NCBI RefSeq assembly: GCF_009915155.1
Contig: NZ_JAABLM010000010.1
Coordinates: 56,260-120,259, forward strand
DNA from: Flavobacterium ichthyis
GTDB lineage: Bacteria > Bacteroidota > Bacteroidia > Flavobacteriales > Flavobacteriaceae
Direction: 5' to 3'
Length of the DNA stretch: 64,000 nucleotides
Numbering within the stretch: the first letter of the stretch is position 1; each line of letters opens with the position of its first letter. A program made the position numbers and the translations under genes. This document shows, piece after piece, positions 24,388-33,182 of this stretch. The notes below the pieces were generated by a model that worked only from the letters and a program-made list of their open reading frames with translations, was not told the DNA's origin and made no database searches.

Positions 24388-27165
24388 TTAGAAGTTGATG
24401 TATAAATTTACGAAAAATGTTCTGCCGTAACCGTAGAAATATTTCGTTCCGAAAGAGCGAATTCCGCTTGTGTTATCTTGAACATAATCTGGGTAAGCAG
24501 CTTTACGTGATTGTTCGAATCCTCCTGTTTTGTAGGTAATATCAAAAACGTTGTTTACCGAAGCAAAAAATCCGAAAGTATTGCCATCAATTCTCCAAGA
24601 TTTTCCTCCTGTTAAATTTACCAACGTAAATGGGTCGAATTTTTCTTGACGAAGTGCATTGGTCACATTTTCTGTAGTGGCACCGTCATAAGAAATTCCT
24701 GTGGCCGGGTTAATGGTAAAGTTAGAAGTTCTCAACACGTTAGAAACATCTACGTAATTATCGTCAAGATAGTTTACATTGGCTCCAATCCACCAAAAAT
24801 GTGGGTCGCGATATTCTAAACCAAATGAATACGCTTGTTGCGGCATTCCTGGCAAACGGTAATTTTTTAAATAAGCCGTTCCGAAATTTCTCAACGGAAG
24901 TGGGTTTGTTTCGGTAGCCAAAGCATCATCGTTTAGACGTACGTTTGGATTATTGTCATAAATGTACTGACCATAAGAAGCCGCTGCAGTAGCTTTAATT
25001 GTAGAAGTAATTTGGTATTCTAAACCAAGTTCTCCTCCGATATTTCTTTTGTTGATTCCGGTTACAATTTCACTTACAAATGAATCTGCATCTCCTTCGA
25101 TATCACCTATACTTTCTGCGTAGAAAAATGATAAATCGGCACTATTTTGAATTTTTGAGAAAAATCCTGTAATTCTTGCTTTTAATTTTGGCATTCTCAA
25201 GATGTAACTTGCGTCTGCACTCATGATTCTTTCACTTTCAAGATCAGGTGTGATGTTGTTGTTCAAACGTGCGTTTGTAAACGTATTTCTCAAATTCGGC
25301 GCTTTAGTCATGTAAGCTCCGTTAAAATCGAACAAGTGGTTTCCGGTTACTTTAAATGTTACCCCACCTTTGAATCCGAAGTTTTCGAAGATCATTTTTT
25401 TACTTTTTCCAAAAGAGTTGTTTGCATAAATTCCGTTACGGTACAATCCTTCTCTTTGGTATTCGCTTCTTGAGAAACTTTGTGCCAAATAAAAATCAGC
25501 TTTTCTGTAAGTAAATTTAAATTGCGTGAAAGCATCTACAACATCTGCAAATAAATTGTAGTTGTAACCATATTTATCTCCAACTCCAATTTGACGGTTT
25601 GGATTATTTAAGTCTGATTGCGAAGCATTTCCTTGGAAAAATGGATCAAAGTCAATAAAGTATGGACCACCAAGCAAATCGAGCAAGTTTTGGAAATTGC
25701 TTGATTGTAATTTTCTGTAAGTAACACCAGCATTTAAAATGATGTTATCAGAAAGGTCTGAAGCAAACAATGAATTTGCGGTCCAAGTTTTGTCATCCGT
25801 TCTGTCTTCGTACAAAGCATAAATACTATTTCCTAAAGCAGAATTTTGGTTGGCCAAATACATTGCATCCCAGTCAATTTGACTGTTGTTTAAGAAATAA
25901 CCTCTTAAAGCATCCGCTTCTTCATAATCCGGAAGCCAAGTGCCATCTGGAGTAAAATAATTTAAAGCATAACTCGGGAGGTTTCTGTAGTAAGTTGGAT
26001 CTGGATTGTTTGCGTTTTGGAAATCAATACGCGAGTTCCCGATAGAACCAAATTGGTAAGATACATTAGTGTTTAAGCTATTTTTATCATTAATTTTCCA
26101 ATAGTGGCTTAACATAAAAATTGGCTCTTCTACGTCTTTATCACGTGAATTTCTTTTTTTACCATCTTGCCAACCCCAATAAGAGTTGTATTTCACACCC
26201 ATAAGGTCGTTTACTTCTTTAGTATTTGGCGAATTTTTTCCTCTACTGTTTTGAGCGTAAATAGCAGTAAAATTCAAACTGTGGTTAGCGTTAAATCTTT
26301 TTTCAACACTTGCAAACATCGAAAGTGCATCATAGTCCGTTCCTTCAAAATGACCTTCTTCAGCCCATCGTTTTGAAGCAGATAAAACGTAAGCCCAACC
26401 GTCTTTGTCCATTCCTGAAGCATGAGTAATCATTGATCTCCAGTTATAATTTGTGTTAGTTCCTGAAAATGAAATTCTGGTTCCAGGTCTGTAAAAAGAA
26501 GCTCTTGTATTAATTTCTTGAGTTCCTAAAATCCCTCCAAAAGTATAATCTGAAGGAGCAGAACCCATTGTAAATTCTTGGTTTCTTGTTGCATCGTTTA
26601 ATCCACCCCAGTTACTCCATTGTGGTCTTCCGTCGTACAACTTGTTCATTACAATACCATTAATCATGGTAGTTCCGTATTCGTTATCTAAACCTCTGAT
26701 TCTAAAACGTGCTTGTCCCCAATTAAAAGCAGCAGATTGCTGAAACGCATCTCTTGTGGCTTGTAAAAGTCCAGCAGTACTTTCTGATCCACTGTTATCA
26801 TCACCCAAATCACTTTCGGTAATGGTAATTAAACTCAATTGTTGTTCAGAAGTAATATCTTCTTCCAAAACAACTAATCCAATGTCTAAAGGCTCGCCTT
26901 CAACTTCAATTGATAATAATTGACGAGAGAACCCCGTACTTTTTACCTCCAAAAGGTAAGTACCTTCAGAAACTTTTTCAAAAACAAAAATACCGTCAGA
27001 ATTTGTCAATACGGTTAAAGTTGTGTTTTGAAGTGTTGCAACAACATTCTGCATCGGCTTTTGTGTTTTTGAATCCACAACACGTCCTTTAACTAAAGAC
27101 TCTTGTTGCGCAAATGCAAAAACAACCTGCATTACAAATAGAATACTAATTACAAGTTTTTTCAT
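24388..27165 (-). CDS. TonB-dependent receptor with carboxypeptidase-like domain
   Basis: A 925-residue outer-membrane receptor. A signal peptide (about 1-19, ending FAFAQ) is followed by a carboxypeptidase-regulatory-like domain (KGRVVDSKTQKPMQNVVATL, about 25-100), a plug domain (ARFRIRGLDNEYGTTMING near 155) and a 22-strand-type barrel with the terminal FVNLYINF. There is no SusD-like partner; instead two choice-of-anchor J lipoproteins follow. It imports an unknown substrate with TonB energy. Divergent from a secreted endonuclease/exonuclease/phosphatase enzyme, so a nucleic-acid or phosphoester substrate is a reasonable guess. Confidence 0.93.
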   Translation of the reverse strand: MKKLVISILFVMQVVFAFAQQESLVKGRVVDSKTQKPMQNVVATLQNTTLTVLTNSDGIFVFEKVSEGTYLLEVKSTGFSRQLLSIEVEGEPLDIGLVVLEEDITSEQQLSLITITESDLGDDNSGSESTAGLLQATRDAFQQSAAFNWGQARFRIRGLDNEYGTTMINGIVMNKLYDGRPQWSNWGGLNDATRNQEFTMGSAPSDYTFGGILGTQEINTRASFYRPGTRISFSGTNTNYNWRSMITHASGMDKDGWAYVLSASKRWAEEGHFEGTDYDALSMFASVEKRFNANHSLNFTAIYAQNSRGKNSPNTKEVNDLMGVKYNSYWGWQDGKKRNSRDKDVEEPIFMLSHYWKINDKNSLNTNVSYQFGSIGNSRIDFQNANNPDPTYYRNLPSYALNYFTPDGTWLPDYEEADALRGYFLNNSQIDWDAMYLANQNSALGNSIYALYEDRTDDKTWTANSLFASDLSDNIILNAGVTYRKLQSSNFQNLLDLLGGPYFIDFDPFFQGNASQSDLNNPNRQIGVGDKYGYNYNLFADVVDAFTQFKFTYRKADFYLAQSFSRSEYQREGLYRNGIYANNSFGKSKKMIFENFGFKGGVTFKVTGNHLFDFNGAYMTKAPNLRNTFTNARLNNNITPDLESERIMSADASYILRMPKLKARITGFFSKIQNSADLSFFYAESIGDIEGDADSFVSEIVTGINKRNIGGELGLEYQITSTIKATAAASYGQYIYDNNPNVRLNDDALATETNPLPLRNFGTAYLKNYRLPGMPQQAYSFGLEYRDPHFWWIGANVNYLDDNYVDVSNVLRTSNFTINPATGISYDGATTENVTNALRQEKFDPFTLVNLTGGKSWRIDGNTFGFFASVNNVFDITYKTGGFEQSRKAAYPDYVQDNTSGIRSFGTKYFYGYGRTFFVNLYINF

Positions 27166-27219
27166 AAATTAATTTAAGTTAATACATTCTTGTTAAGTTA
27201 ATTATTTCTTAACAGCCGG

Positions 27220-27227
27220 CAAAGTTA
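27220..27227 (-). promoter_or_regulatory. -7 element for the TonB receptor operon
   Basis: On the minus strand TAACTTTG fits TAnnTTTG. No clear TTG lies at the expected distance upstream, so this may need an activator. It faces away from the element at 27248-27255. Confidence 0.5.
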
Positions 27228-27247
27228 TATTATTTAATTATATTATT

Positions 27248-27255
27248 TACTTTTG
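27248..27255 (+). promoter_or_regulatory. -7 element for the secreted nuclease-type gene
   Basis: TACTTTTG fits TAnnTTTG, with transcription expected near 27262 and the ATG at 27302. The two divergent -7 elements are only 20 bp apart, so the promoters overlap and are probably regulated together. Confidence 0.5.
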
Positions 27256-27301
27256 CAGCGAGTTTTATATCAAACTTCACATTAAATTAATATTTCTATT
27301 T

Positions 27302-28342
27302 ATGAGAATTTCCAATTTTATCGCCCTGTTTACTGTGATTTTGTCAATGAATGTGGCTACAGGGCAGGAAAAAAAATTTAAAGTTCAAACCGTTGCATTT
27401 TACAATTTGGAGAATTTATTCGACTTTTCGGATGATCCGAACATCAATGATGAAGAATATACTCCTGCTAACGGATGGACAAAAGAAAAATATCAAACCA
27501 AGTTAACCAACTTGAGTCGAGTGATTTCCGAACTTGGAACAAGTGAACACCAAAAAGAAGCACCTGCCGTTTTAGGCGTTTGCGAAATCGAAAACCGTGG
27601 TGTTTTGGAAGATTTAATAAAACAACCTTTACTAATCAATAAAGATTACGGAATCGTGCACTTTGATTCACCTGATCGTCGTGGAATTGACGTAGGATTT
27701 TTATACCAAAAAAAGCATTTCAAACCCACAAGTTACATCAATGTTCCTTTAATTATCTACGATCAGTCAGATAATACTAAAAGAATTTACACTCGTGACC
27801 AACTTTTAGTTTCCGGACTTTTTGATGGCGAAGAAATGCACTTCATCGTAAATCACTGGCCATCACGTTCTGGAGGAGAAAAAAAATCAAGCCCTAACCG
27901 TGAAGCTGCCGGAAGATTGAACCGAAAAATTATCGATTCGTTGTACAACATCAACCCAAATGCAAAAATCATTACTATGGGAGATTTAAACGATGGACCT
28001 TACAATAAAAGTGTAAAAGTTGAAATTGGTGCCAAAGCTAAAAAAGAAGAAACCAAAGCTAGAGGAATGTTCAACCCAATGGAAGAAATGGCAAACAAAG
28101 GAATTGGAACCTTAGCTTACCGTGACGCTTGGGATCTTTTTGACCAAATGATTCTATCAGAACCACTCATCAAAAAAGATTATTCAAGCTACACTTTTTG
28201 GAAAGCAGGCGTTTATAACAAGCCGTTCCTAACCCAAACCAGCGGAAGATTTAAAGGATATCCACTTCGTAACGCCAATGGCGAAGTAGGATTTAGCGAT
28301 CACTTCCCGGTTTACCTCTACCTTATCAAAGAAGTAAAATAA
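27302..28342 (+). CDS. Secreted endonuclease/exonuclease/phosphatase family protein
   Basis: A 346-residue EEP-fold enzyme with a cleavable signal peptide (about 1-21, ending VATGQ). The catalytic blocks are FYNLENLFD, GVCEIENRG (metal-binding Glu), NHWPSRSGG, ITMGDLND (Asp-x-Asn) and the last FSDHFPVYL (Asp-His). These fit a metal-dependent phosphodiesterase or phosphatase acting outside the cytoplasm. It diverges from a TonB receptor operon through an overlapping promoter region. Together they look like a scavenging system for nucleic acid or another phosphodiester; the true substrate is not known. Confidence 0.92.
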   Translation: MRISNFIALFTVILSMNVATGQEKKFKVQTVAFYNLENLFDFSDDPNINDEEYTPANGWTKEKYQTKLTNLSRVISELGTSEHQKEAPAVLGVCEIENRGVLEDLIKQPLLINKDYGIVHFDSPDRRGIDVGFLYQKKHFKPTSYINVPLIIYDQSDNTKRIYTRDQLLVSGLFDGEEMHFIVNHWPSRSGGEKKSSPNREAAGRLNRKIIDSLYNINPNAKIITMGDLNDGPYNKSVKVEIGAKAKKEETKARGMFNPMEEMANKGIGTLAYRDAWDLFDQMILSEPLIKKDYSSYTFWKAGVYNKPFLTQTSGRFKGYPLRNANGEVGFSDHFPVYLYLIKEVK

Positions 28343-28347
28343 ATATC

Positions 28348-28375
28348 AAGGTCGGTTCATTCCGGCCTTTTTTAT
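28348..28375 (+). terminator. Intrinsic terminator after the secreted nuclease-type gene
   Basis: AAGGTCGG pairs with CCGGCCTT over a 6-nt loop, followed by a T-run. It separates this gene from the next. Confidence 0.8.
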
Positions 28376-28399
28376 TTTAGTAAATTAGTCAAAAAATTA

Positions 28400-28942
28400 A
28401 TGATGGCCACAACACCTCCCTTCAACCTCAATAAATGGATTGACGAAAACCGACACTTGCTCAAACCACCCGTTGGCAACAAAAATATTTACGTCGATTC
28501 GCAAGATTACATCGTGATGATTGTCGCCGGACCAAACGCCCGAAAAGATTATCATTATAACGAAACCGAAGAATTATTTTACCAACTCGAAGGTTCAATA
28601 AAAGTCATTGTCCAAGACAATGGCGAAAAAAAAGAATTTGAGCTCAATGCTGGCGACATGTATCTTCATCCGCCCAAAACGCCACATTCACCAGTTCGTT
28701 CTGCTGGTTCCATAGGTTTAGTGATTGAGAGAAAACGAGCCGGAAAAGGTTTCACAGATGGTTTACTTTGGTTCTGCGAAAACTGTAACCACAAACTCCA
28801 CGAAGTCTATTTTGAACTCAACGACATCGAAAAAGATTTCCTTCCCCATTTTCAGCATTTTTACAATTCCAAAGCCTTGCGACAATGCAAAAAATGTGGC
28901 ACCATCATGGAAGCCGACAAACGTTATACATTAAAAAGGTAA
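28400..28942 (+). CDS. nbaC: 3-hydroxyanthranilate 3,4-dioxygenase
   Basis: Opens the ring of 3-hydroxyanthranilate in the kynurenine pathway, leading to quinolinate/NAD or to further breakdown. A 180-residue cupin. The Fe ligands are in YHYNETEELFYQLEG and HPPKTPHSP; the C-terminus carries the four-Cys rubredoxin-like site of bacterial enzymes (WFCENCNHK and QCKKCGT). Two adjacent ATG codons are possible starts. A tryptophan 2,3-dioxygenase-family gene lies at 57072, so parts of the pathway are scattered through the window. Large structured repeats follow it. Confidence 0.95.
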   Translation: MMATTPPFNLNKWIDENRHLLKPPVGNKNIYVDSQDYIVMIVAGPNARKDYHYNETEELFYQLEGSIKVIVQDNGEKKEFELNAGDMYLHPPKTPHSPVRSAGSIGLVIERKRAGKGFTDGLLWFCENCNHKLHEVYFELNDIEKDFLPHFQHFYNSKALRQCKKCGTIMEADKRYTLKR

Positions 28943-28980
28943 TCCGGCAAAGTTTTTAAAACCTTTTATAGATTCTATTT

Positions 28981-29142
28981 TTTTAGGAGCTATTTCCCGC
29001 TTTTCGCTGCAAGTCCTCAACAAAAAAGCCGTGTTTTTAAGTTCTGCAAAGAGCTTCTCCCGAAGCGTCGGGAGTCGCTTTTGCAAAACAAAAAACACAG
29101 GCTTTTTTGTTTCCGGGCTTTCCGCTACAATCAGGGCTAATT
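28981..29142 (+). repeat. Sense-oriented 3' structured repeat, copy C (after HAAO)
   Basis: Starts AGGAGCTATTTCCCGC with CTTTTCGCTGCAAG, contains a TCCCGAAGCGTCGGGA near-palindrome (29058-29073), complementary AAAAAAGCCGTGTTTT and AAAACACAGGCTTTTTT arms, and ends CTTTCCGCTACAATCAGGG. Same block order as copies A and B. Confidence 0.75.
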
Positions 29143-29212
29143 ATGCATCCAGTACCAAGTCTACTAAGTTTATGAAACCTATTCGGCAACAACAATTCCA
29201 AAAATTCCAAAA

Positions 29213-29350
29213 AATTTTCCCATAGCCCTGATGCTGTAATTGTTTGAGCTCTTAAACCTGTTCTTTAAAAAACAGGTTTAAAGCGAGTGGCTGCAGCAGG
29301 AAAATGTCCCGAAGCTTCGGGATAAAAAAAATTCACAGACCTTTCGCTCC
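29213..29350 (+). repeat. Long structured intergenic repeat, copy 2
   Basis: The inverse of 4321-4449 in window orientation. It shares CATAGCCCTGATGCTG, AATTGTTTGAGCTC, the TTAAACCTGTT and AACAGGTTTAA hairpin, GCAGCAGG and GACCTTTCGCTCC. It also has an extra TCCCGAAGCTTCGGGA palindrome (29307-29322) that copy 1 lacks. Confidence 0.8.
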
Positions 29351-29392
29351 ATGAAAATCATAAGAGACAAGATTGCCAAAATCATAATTTTA

Positions 29393-29424
29393 TTGGTAAA
29401 ATCCACCTATAAATTATAACTTCG
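29393..29424 (+). promoter_or_regulatory. Promoter of the aldehyde dehydrogenase gene
   Basis: TTG (29393-29395), a 21-bp spacer and TAACTTCG (29417-29424), one mismatch from TAnnTTTG. The leader would be about 30 nt. Confidence 0.55.
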
Positions 29425-29461
29425 CAAAAAAATATTACAATTTACAATTAAAAAGTTATAA

Positions 29462-31015
29462 ATGGCAACAATAGCAAATCAGTTTGGAATGCAGGAAGCC
29501 TTGCAACAATTAGGCTTAAAAGATATTAATGAAGGAACTTCTACTGGAAATTCTTGGTTTTCAAATGGAGAAATTATCGAAAGTTTTTCACCAGTTGACG
29601 GACAATTAATTGGCAAAGTTAAAGCCACCACCAAAGCCGATTACGAAAAAGTTATGGAATCAGCGGCTGAGGCCTTTAAAACTTTTCGCGTGATGCCAGC
29701 TCCGCAACGTGGTGAAATTGTTCGTCAATTCGGACAAAAATTACGTGAGAAAAAAGAAGCACTCGGAAAATTAGTTTCTTATGAAATGGGAAAATCACTG
29801 CAAGAAGGTTTGGGCGAAGTGCAGGAAATGATTGACATTTGCGACTTTGCCGTTGGATTGTCGCGCCAGTTACACGGTTTTACCATGCACTCTGAACGTC
29901 CTGGACATAGAATGTATGAGCAATACCATTCGCTTGGAATTGTGGGAATTATTTCTGCGTTTAATTTTCCGGTTGCGGTTTGGTCTTGGAACACGGCTTT
30001 GGCTTGGATTGCCGGAGATGTTTGCGTTTGGAAACCATCAGAAAAAACGCCTTTATGTGGTGTGGCTTGTCAAAATATCATTGCCGAAGTGTTGAAAGAA
30101 AACAACCTTCCGGAAGGAATTTCTTGCCTGATTAATGGGGATTACAAAGTAGGAGAATGGATGACAAATGATGTTCGTGTTCCTTTAATTTCTGCCACAG
30201 GTTCTACCCGAATGGGGAAAATTGTCGCGCAAACCGTTGCCGGAAGATTAGGAAAATCCTTACTTGAATTAGGTGGAAACAACGCCATTATTGTAACTCC
30301 AGATGCTGATGTAAAAATGACGGTGATTGGAGCGGTTTTTGGCGCTGTTGGAACGGCGGGACAACGTTGTACTTCAACCCGAAGATTGATTATCCACGAA
30401 AGTATTTATGATAAAGTGAAAGAAGCAATTGTTTCGGCTTATGGACAATTAAAAATTGGAAATCCTTTGGATCAAAACAATCACGTTGGCCCGTTAATTG
30501 ACAAAGGTGCTGTTGAAGCTTACAACCACGCTTTGAAAAAAGTAGTGGAACAAGGCGGAAAAATTATTGTAGAAGGTGGCGTACTTTCGGGTGAAGGTTA
30601 CGAAAGCGGTTGTTATGTAAAACCTGCCATTGCGGAAGCCGAAGGTCATTTTGAAATCGTGCAACACGAAACTTTTGCTCCGGTTTTATATCTGTTAAAA
30701 TATTCTGGCGAAGTGGACAATGCTATCGAAATTCAAAACGGAGTAGCACAAGGATTGTCGTCTGCTATTATGACCAATAATTTGCGTGAAGCGGAAAAAT
30801 TCCTTTCTGTTGCAGGTTCTGATTGTGGAATTGCCAATGTAAACATCGGAACTTCTGGTGCTGAAATTGGTGGCGCTTTTGGAGGTGAAAAAGAAACCGG
30901 AGGCGGTCGCGAATCGGGTTCTGATGCTTGGAAAGTATATATGAGAAGACAAACCAATACCATTAATTACACGACAAATTTACCTTTGGCACAAGGAATT
31001 AAATTTGATTTGTAA
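29462..31015 (+). CDS. Aldehyde dehydrogenase, ALDH7 (antiquitin) type
   Basis: A 517-residue NAD(P)-dependent aldehyde dehydrogenase. The catalytic Cys303 is in GTAGQRCTSTRRL and the general-base Glu in LELGGNNAIIV. The N-terminal INEGTSTGNSW and the middle IISAFNFPVAVWSWN, KPSEKTPL and SAIMTNN are typical of the ALDH7 group, whose members oxidise alpha-aminoadipate semialdehyde in lysine breakdown. It stands alone with its own promoter and a bidirectional terminator. The substrate assignment is from family resemblance; the general class is certain. Confidence 0.92.
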   Translation: MATIANQFGMQEALQQLGLKDINEGTSTGNSWFSNGEIIESFSPVDGQLIGKVKATTKADYEKVMESAAEAFKTFRVMPAPQRGEIVRQFGQKLREKKEALGKLVSYEMGKSLQEGLGEVQEMIDICDFAVGLSRQLHGFTMHSERPGHRMYEQYHSLGIVGIISAFNFPVAVWSWNTALAWIAGDVCVWKPSEKTPLCGVACQNIIAEVLKENNLPEGISCLINGDYKVGEWMTNDVRVPLISATGSTRMGKIVAQTVAGRLGKSLLELGGNNAIIVTPDADVKMTVIGAVFGAVGTAGQRCTSTRRLIIHESIYDKVKEAIVSAYGQLKIGNPLDQNNHVGPLIDKGAVEAYNHALKKVVEQGGKIIVEGGVLSGEGYESGCYVKPAIAEAEGHFEIVQHETFAPVLYLLKYSGEVDNAIEIQNGVAQGLSSAIMTNNLREAEKFLSVAGSDCGIANVNIGTSGAEIGGAFGGEKETGGGRESGSDAWKVYMRRQTNTINYTTNLPLAQGIKFDL

Positions 31016-31040
31016 GATTTTTTTAAAATTTTTGAAAGAT

Positions 31041-31068
31041 AAAAATCCCGCTGAAAAAGCGGGATTTT
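31041..31068. terminator. Bidirectional terminator, ALDH / egtD
   Basis: AAATCCCGCT and AGCGGGATTT pair around a loop of a few A residues, with flanking A- and T-runs. It serves both converging genes. Confidence 0.85.
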
Positions 31069-31070
31069 TT

Positions 31071-32030
31071 TTATTTCTCCCACAAACTATCTGTAAAATA
31101 AAACTTACAATCCATAAAATTTTCGACCACTTTAAAGTCTAAATCGGTGGCTAAATTTTCGATTTCTTCGAAGCTGTATTTTTTGGAAAGTTCGGTCCAA
31201 ATAAGTTCATCTTTTTGGAAATTAAAAGTTTTGTCGAGCGTTTTGCTGTACACATTTTGCTTCACCAAACTGCACAAATAACTGTTGACTTCGCCATTTT
31301 CGGGATTGTAATGGCAATAGAACTCAAATTGGTCTAAAGAAATATCGGCTTCTAATTCGCGGTTGATTCTTCGCAGTAAATTAATGTTGAAGGCTTTTGT
31401 GATGCCGTGAGGATCATCATACGCTTTTTGAATGATTCGCGGATTTTTTTTAAGGTCGATTCCCATCAATAGTTTGTCGCCTTTTTTCATTCCCGAAGCA
31501 AATTTTTTCAGTAAATCTCGGGCTTCAATTTCGCTATAATTTCCAATGTTTCCGCCTAAAAACAAAAATAAATTAGGAATTTCTTCTTTGGAAATATCTT
31601 CTAAAATATCAAAATAGTCGCCAATTTTTGAATTCATTTTCAATTCAGGAAGCGAAATTTTCATATTTTCTTCTAAAATTAAAATGGCTTCCTCCGAAAT
31701 ATCGATTGGTACGTATGTGAAATCGGCTTTTTTATGCAAAAAAGTTTTGAGCAAATGTTTCGTTTTCACACCATCTCCCGAACCAAACTCCACAATATTA
31801 AAAGGTTGGCTGAAGTTGAGCTTTTGCAAAATGTTCTCGGATTGTTGCGATAAAATTTCGAATTCGCAACTTGTGGGATAATATTCCGGCATTTTCATGA
31901 TTTGCTGGAAAATATGGCTTCCTTCATCATCATAAAAATAGCGTGAAGACAAATGTTTTTTAATGTCTGTAAAGCCTTTCAGGACGTCTTTTGCGAAAGC
32001 AGTATTTTGTATTGTGGTAGTAGTTTCCAT
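31071..32030 (-). CDS. egtD: L-histidine N-alpha-methyltransferase EgtD
   Basis: Adds three methyl groups to histidine to make hercynine, the first step to ergothioneine. The 319-residue protein has the SAM-binding VEFGSGDGVKTKHLL, the FLGGNIGNY segment and, near the start, YYPTSCEFEIL, in which the Tyr helps bind histidine. It lies 6 nt downstream of egtB, in the order egtB-egtD on the minus strand. No egtE or egtA gene is nearby, so the sulfoxide lyase step must be encoded elsewhere. Confidence 0.93.
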   Translation of the reverse strand: METTTTIQNTAFAKDVLKGFTDIKKHLSSRYFYDDEGSHIFQQIMKMPEYYPTSCEFEILSQQSENILQKLNFSQPFNIVEFGSGDGVKTKHLLKTFLHKKADFTYVPIDISEEAILILEENMKISLPELKMNSKIGDYFDILEDISKEEIPNLFLFLGGNIGNYSEIEARDLLKKFASGMKKGDKLLMGIDLKKNPRIIQKAYDDPHGITKAFNINLLRRINRELEADISLDQFEFYCHYNPENGEVNSYLCSLVKQNVYSKTLDKTFNFQKDELIWTELSKKYSFEEIENLATDLDFKVVENFMDCKFYFTDSLWEK

Positions 32031-32036
32031 GTTTTT

Positions 32037-33182
32037 TTATTTTGCCAAACGAATTCCGTTGAATTGCCAACGTTCGTTTGCGTGAAAGAAATTTCTATAT
32101 GTTTTTCGGCTGTGATTTGGGGAAGTCGCACAACTCGAACCACGTAAAACCATTTGGTTAATCATGAATTTTCCGTTGTATTCGCCAATGGCACCTTCGG
32201 GTTTTTTAAAATTTGGATACGGCAAATAAGCAGAATTCGTCCATTCCCAACGTTTTCCCCAGTCTAATTTTTCTGAAGCAATTTCCCATTCAAATTCAGT
32301 AGGAAGTCGCATTTTTTTCCATTCGGCAAAAGCCAAAGCTTCGTAAAAATTAACATGTGTAACAATGGCTGCGGGGTTTATTTTCTGCAAACCTTTTAAT
32401 GTGTAATAAAACCATTCGCCGTTAATTTTATGCCAATAAAGTGGCGCTTCAATTTTATTTTCTGTCACCCAGGACCAACCTTCGTCGAGCCACAAATTAA
32501 AGTCTTGGTAACCTTTGGCTTCAATAAATTCTAAAAATTCGGCATTGGTAACAAGGGATTTAGAGATTTCAAATGTGTTGAGATACACTTTGTGTTGACC
32601 ATGTTCATTATCGTAAGAAAATCCTTCGCCAGAAAATCCAATTTCGTAAAGACCTTCGTTAATTTTTTCAAAACCATTTTGGGAATTGCTTTGATTTTCA
32701 CCTTCAAAATTTTCGCTGTAAACCGGAAAAAGAGGATTGTTCCCTAAAATATATTTGATGTCAGTCAACAATAATTCCTGATGTTGTTGCTCATGATTTA
32801 ATCCCAGCATGACCAACTCTAGCAATGCATCGGCTTTGGTTTGCAACAAAATTTGCATGTGCAAATCCACATATTTTCGGTATTCAAAAATTTTTTCAAC
32901 TCCCGGGCGTGTGATATTTCCGCGATCAGCACGAAAAACTCGATCCCCAACATTGTTATAATAACTGTTGAATAAAAAATTAAAATCAGCATCAAAAACT
33001 TGGTAATCGGGTAAATTTTCTTTGAGAATAAAAGTTTCAAAAAACCAAGTGGTATGTGCCAAATGCCATTTCGGAGGACTCACAAAATGGGCGGGTTGTG
33101 GCACATAATCTTCCGTTTGCAAGGGTTGGCAAAGCGTTTCGCTGTGTTTTCTGATGCTAAAATATTGTTCAGACAAAGTCAT
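32037..33182 (-). CDS. egtB: Ergothioneine sulfoxide synthase EgtB
   Basis: A non-heme iron enzyme that joins hercynine to a thiol donor (cysteine or gamma-glutamylcysteine) with O2. 381 residues: an N-terminal DinB-like domain and a C-terminal FGE-sulfatase-type domain. The iron triad is visible as His in HLAHTTWFFETF and the pair in NHEQQHQELL. The sulfatase-modifying part has the WEWTNSAYLPYP and VLRGSSCATS motifs and ends with NGIRLAK. Whether cysteine or gamma-glutamylcysteine is used cannot be read safely; absence of egtA nearby favours cysteine but does not prove it. Confidence 0.94.
   Translation of the reverse strand: MTLSEQYFSIRKHSETLCQPLQTEDYVPQPAHFVSPPKWHLAHTTWFFETFILKENLPDYQVFDADFNFLFNSYYNNVGDRVFRADRGNITRPGVEKIFEYRKYVDLHMQILLQTKADALLELVMLGLNHEQQHQELLLTDIKYILGNNPLFPVYSENFEGENQSNSQNGFEKINEGLYEIGFSGEGFSYDNEHGQHKVYLNTFEISKSLVTNAEFLEFIEAKGYQDFNLWLDEGWSWVTENKIEAPLYWHKINGEWFYYTLKGLQKINPAAIVTHVNFYEALAFAEWKKMRLPTEFEWEIASEKLDWGKRWEWTNSAYLPYPNFKKPEGAIGEYNGKFMINQMVLRGSSCATSPNHSRKTYRNFFHANERWQFNGIRLAK

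Larger units (their letters stand above)
28943..29461. other. 519-nt repeat-rich intergenic region
   Basis: No gene is supported. It holds, in order, a decayed AAGTTTTTAAAACCTTT palindrome (about 28948), the sense-oriented 3' repeat copy C (28981-29142), a short AT-rich stretch, the long structured repeat copy 2 (29213-29350), and the promoter of the aldehyde dehydrogenase gene. An open frame at 29031-29225 consists of repeat sequence. Confidence 0.75.

Noticed and set aside
27173..27203. TTAAGTTAAT direct repeat (27173 and 27194) as an operator
   Set aside because: Two AT-rich 10-mers 21 bp apart near a promoter are suggestive, but they are of low complexity and no matching site was seen at other genes.
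29031..29225. A 64-residue open frame after HAAO
   Set aside because: It is composed of structured repeat sequence found elsewhere in the window.
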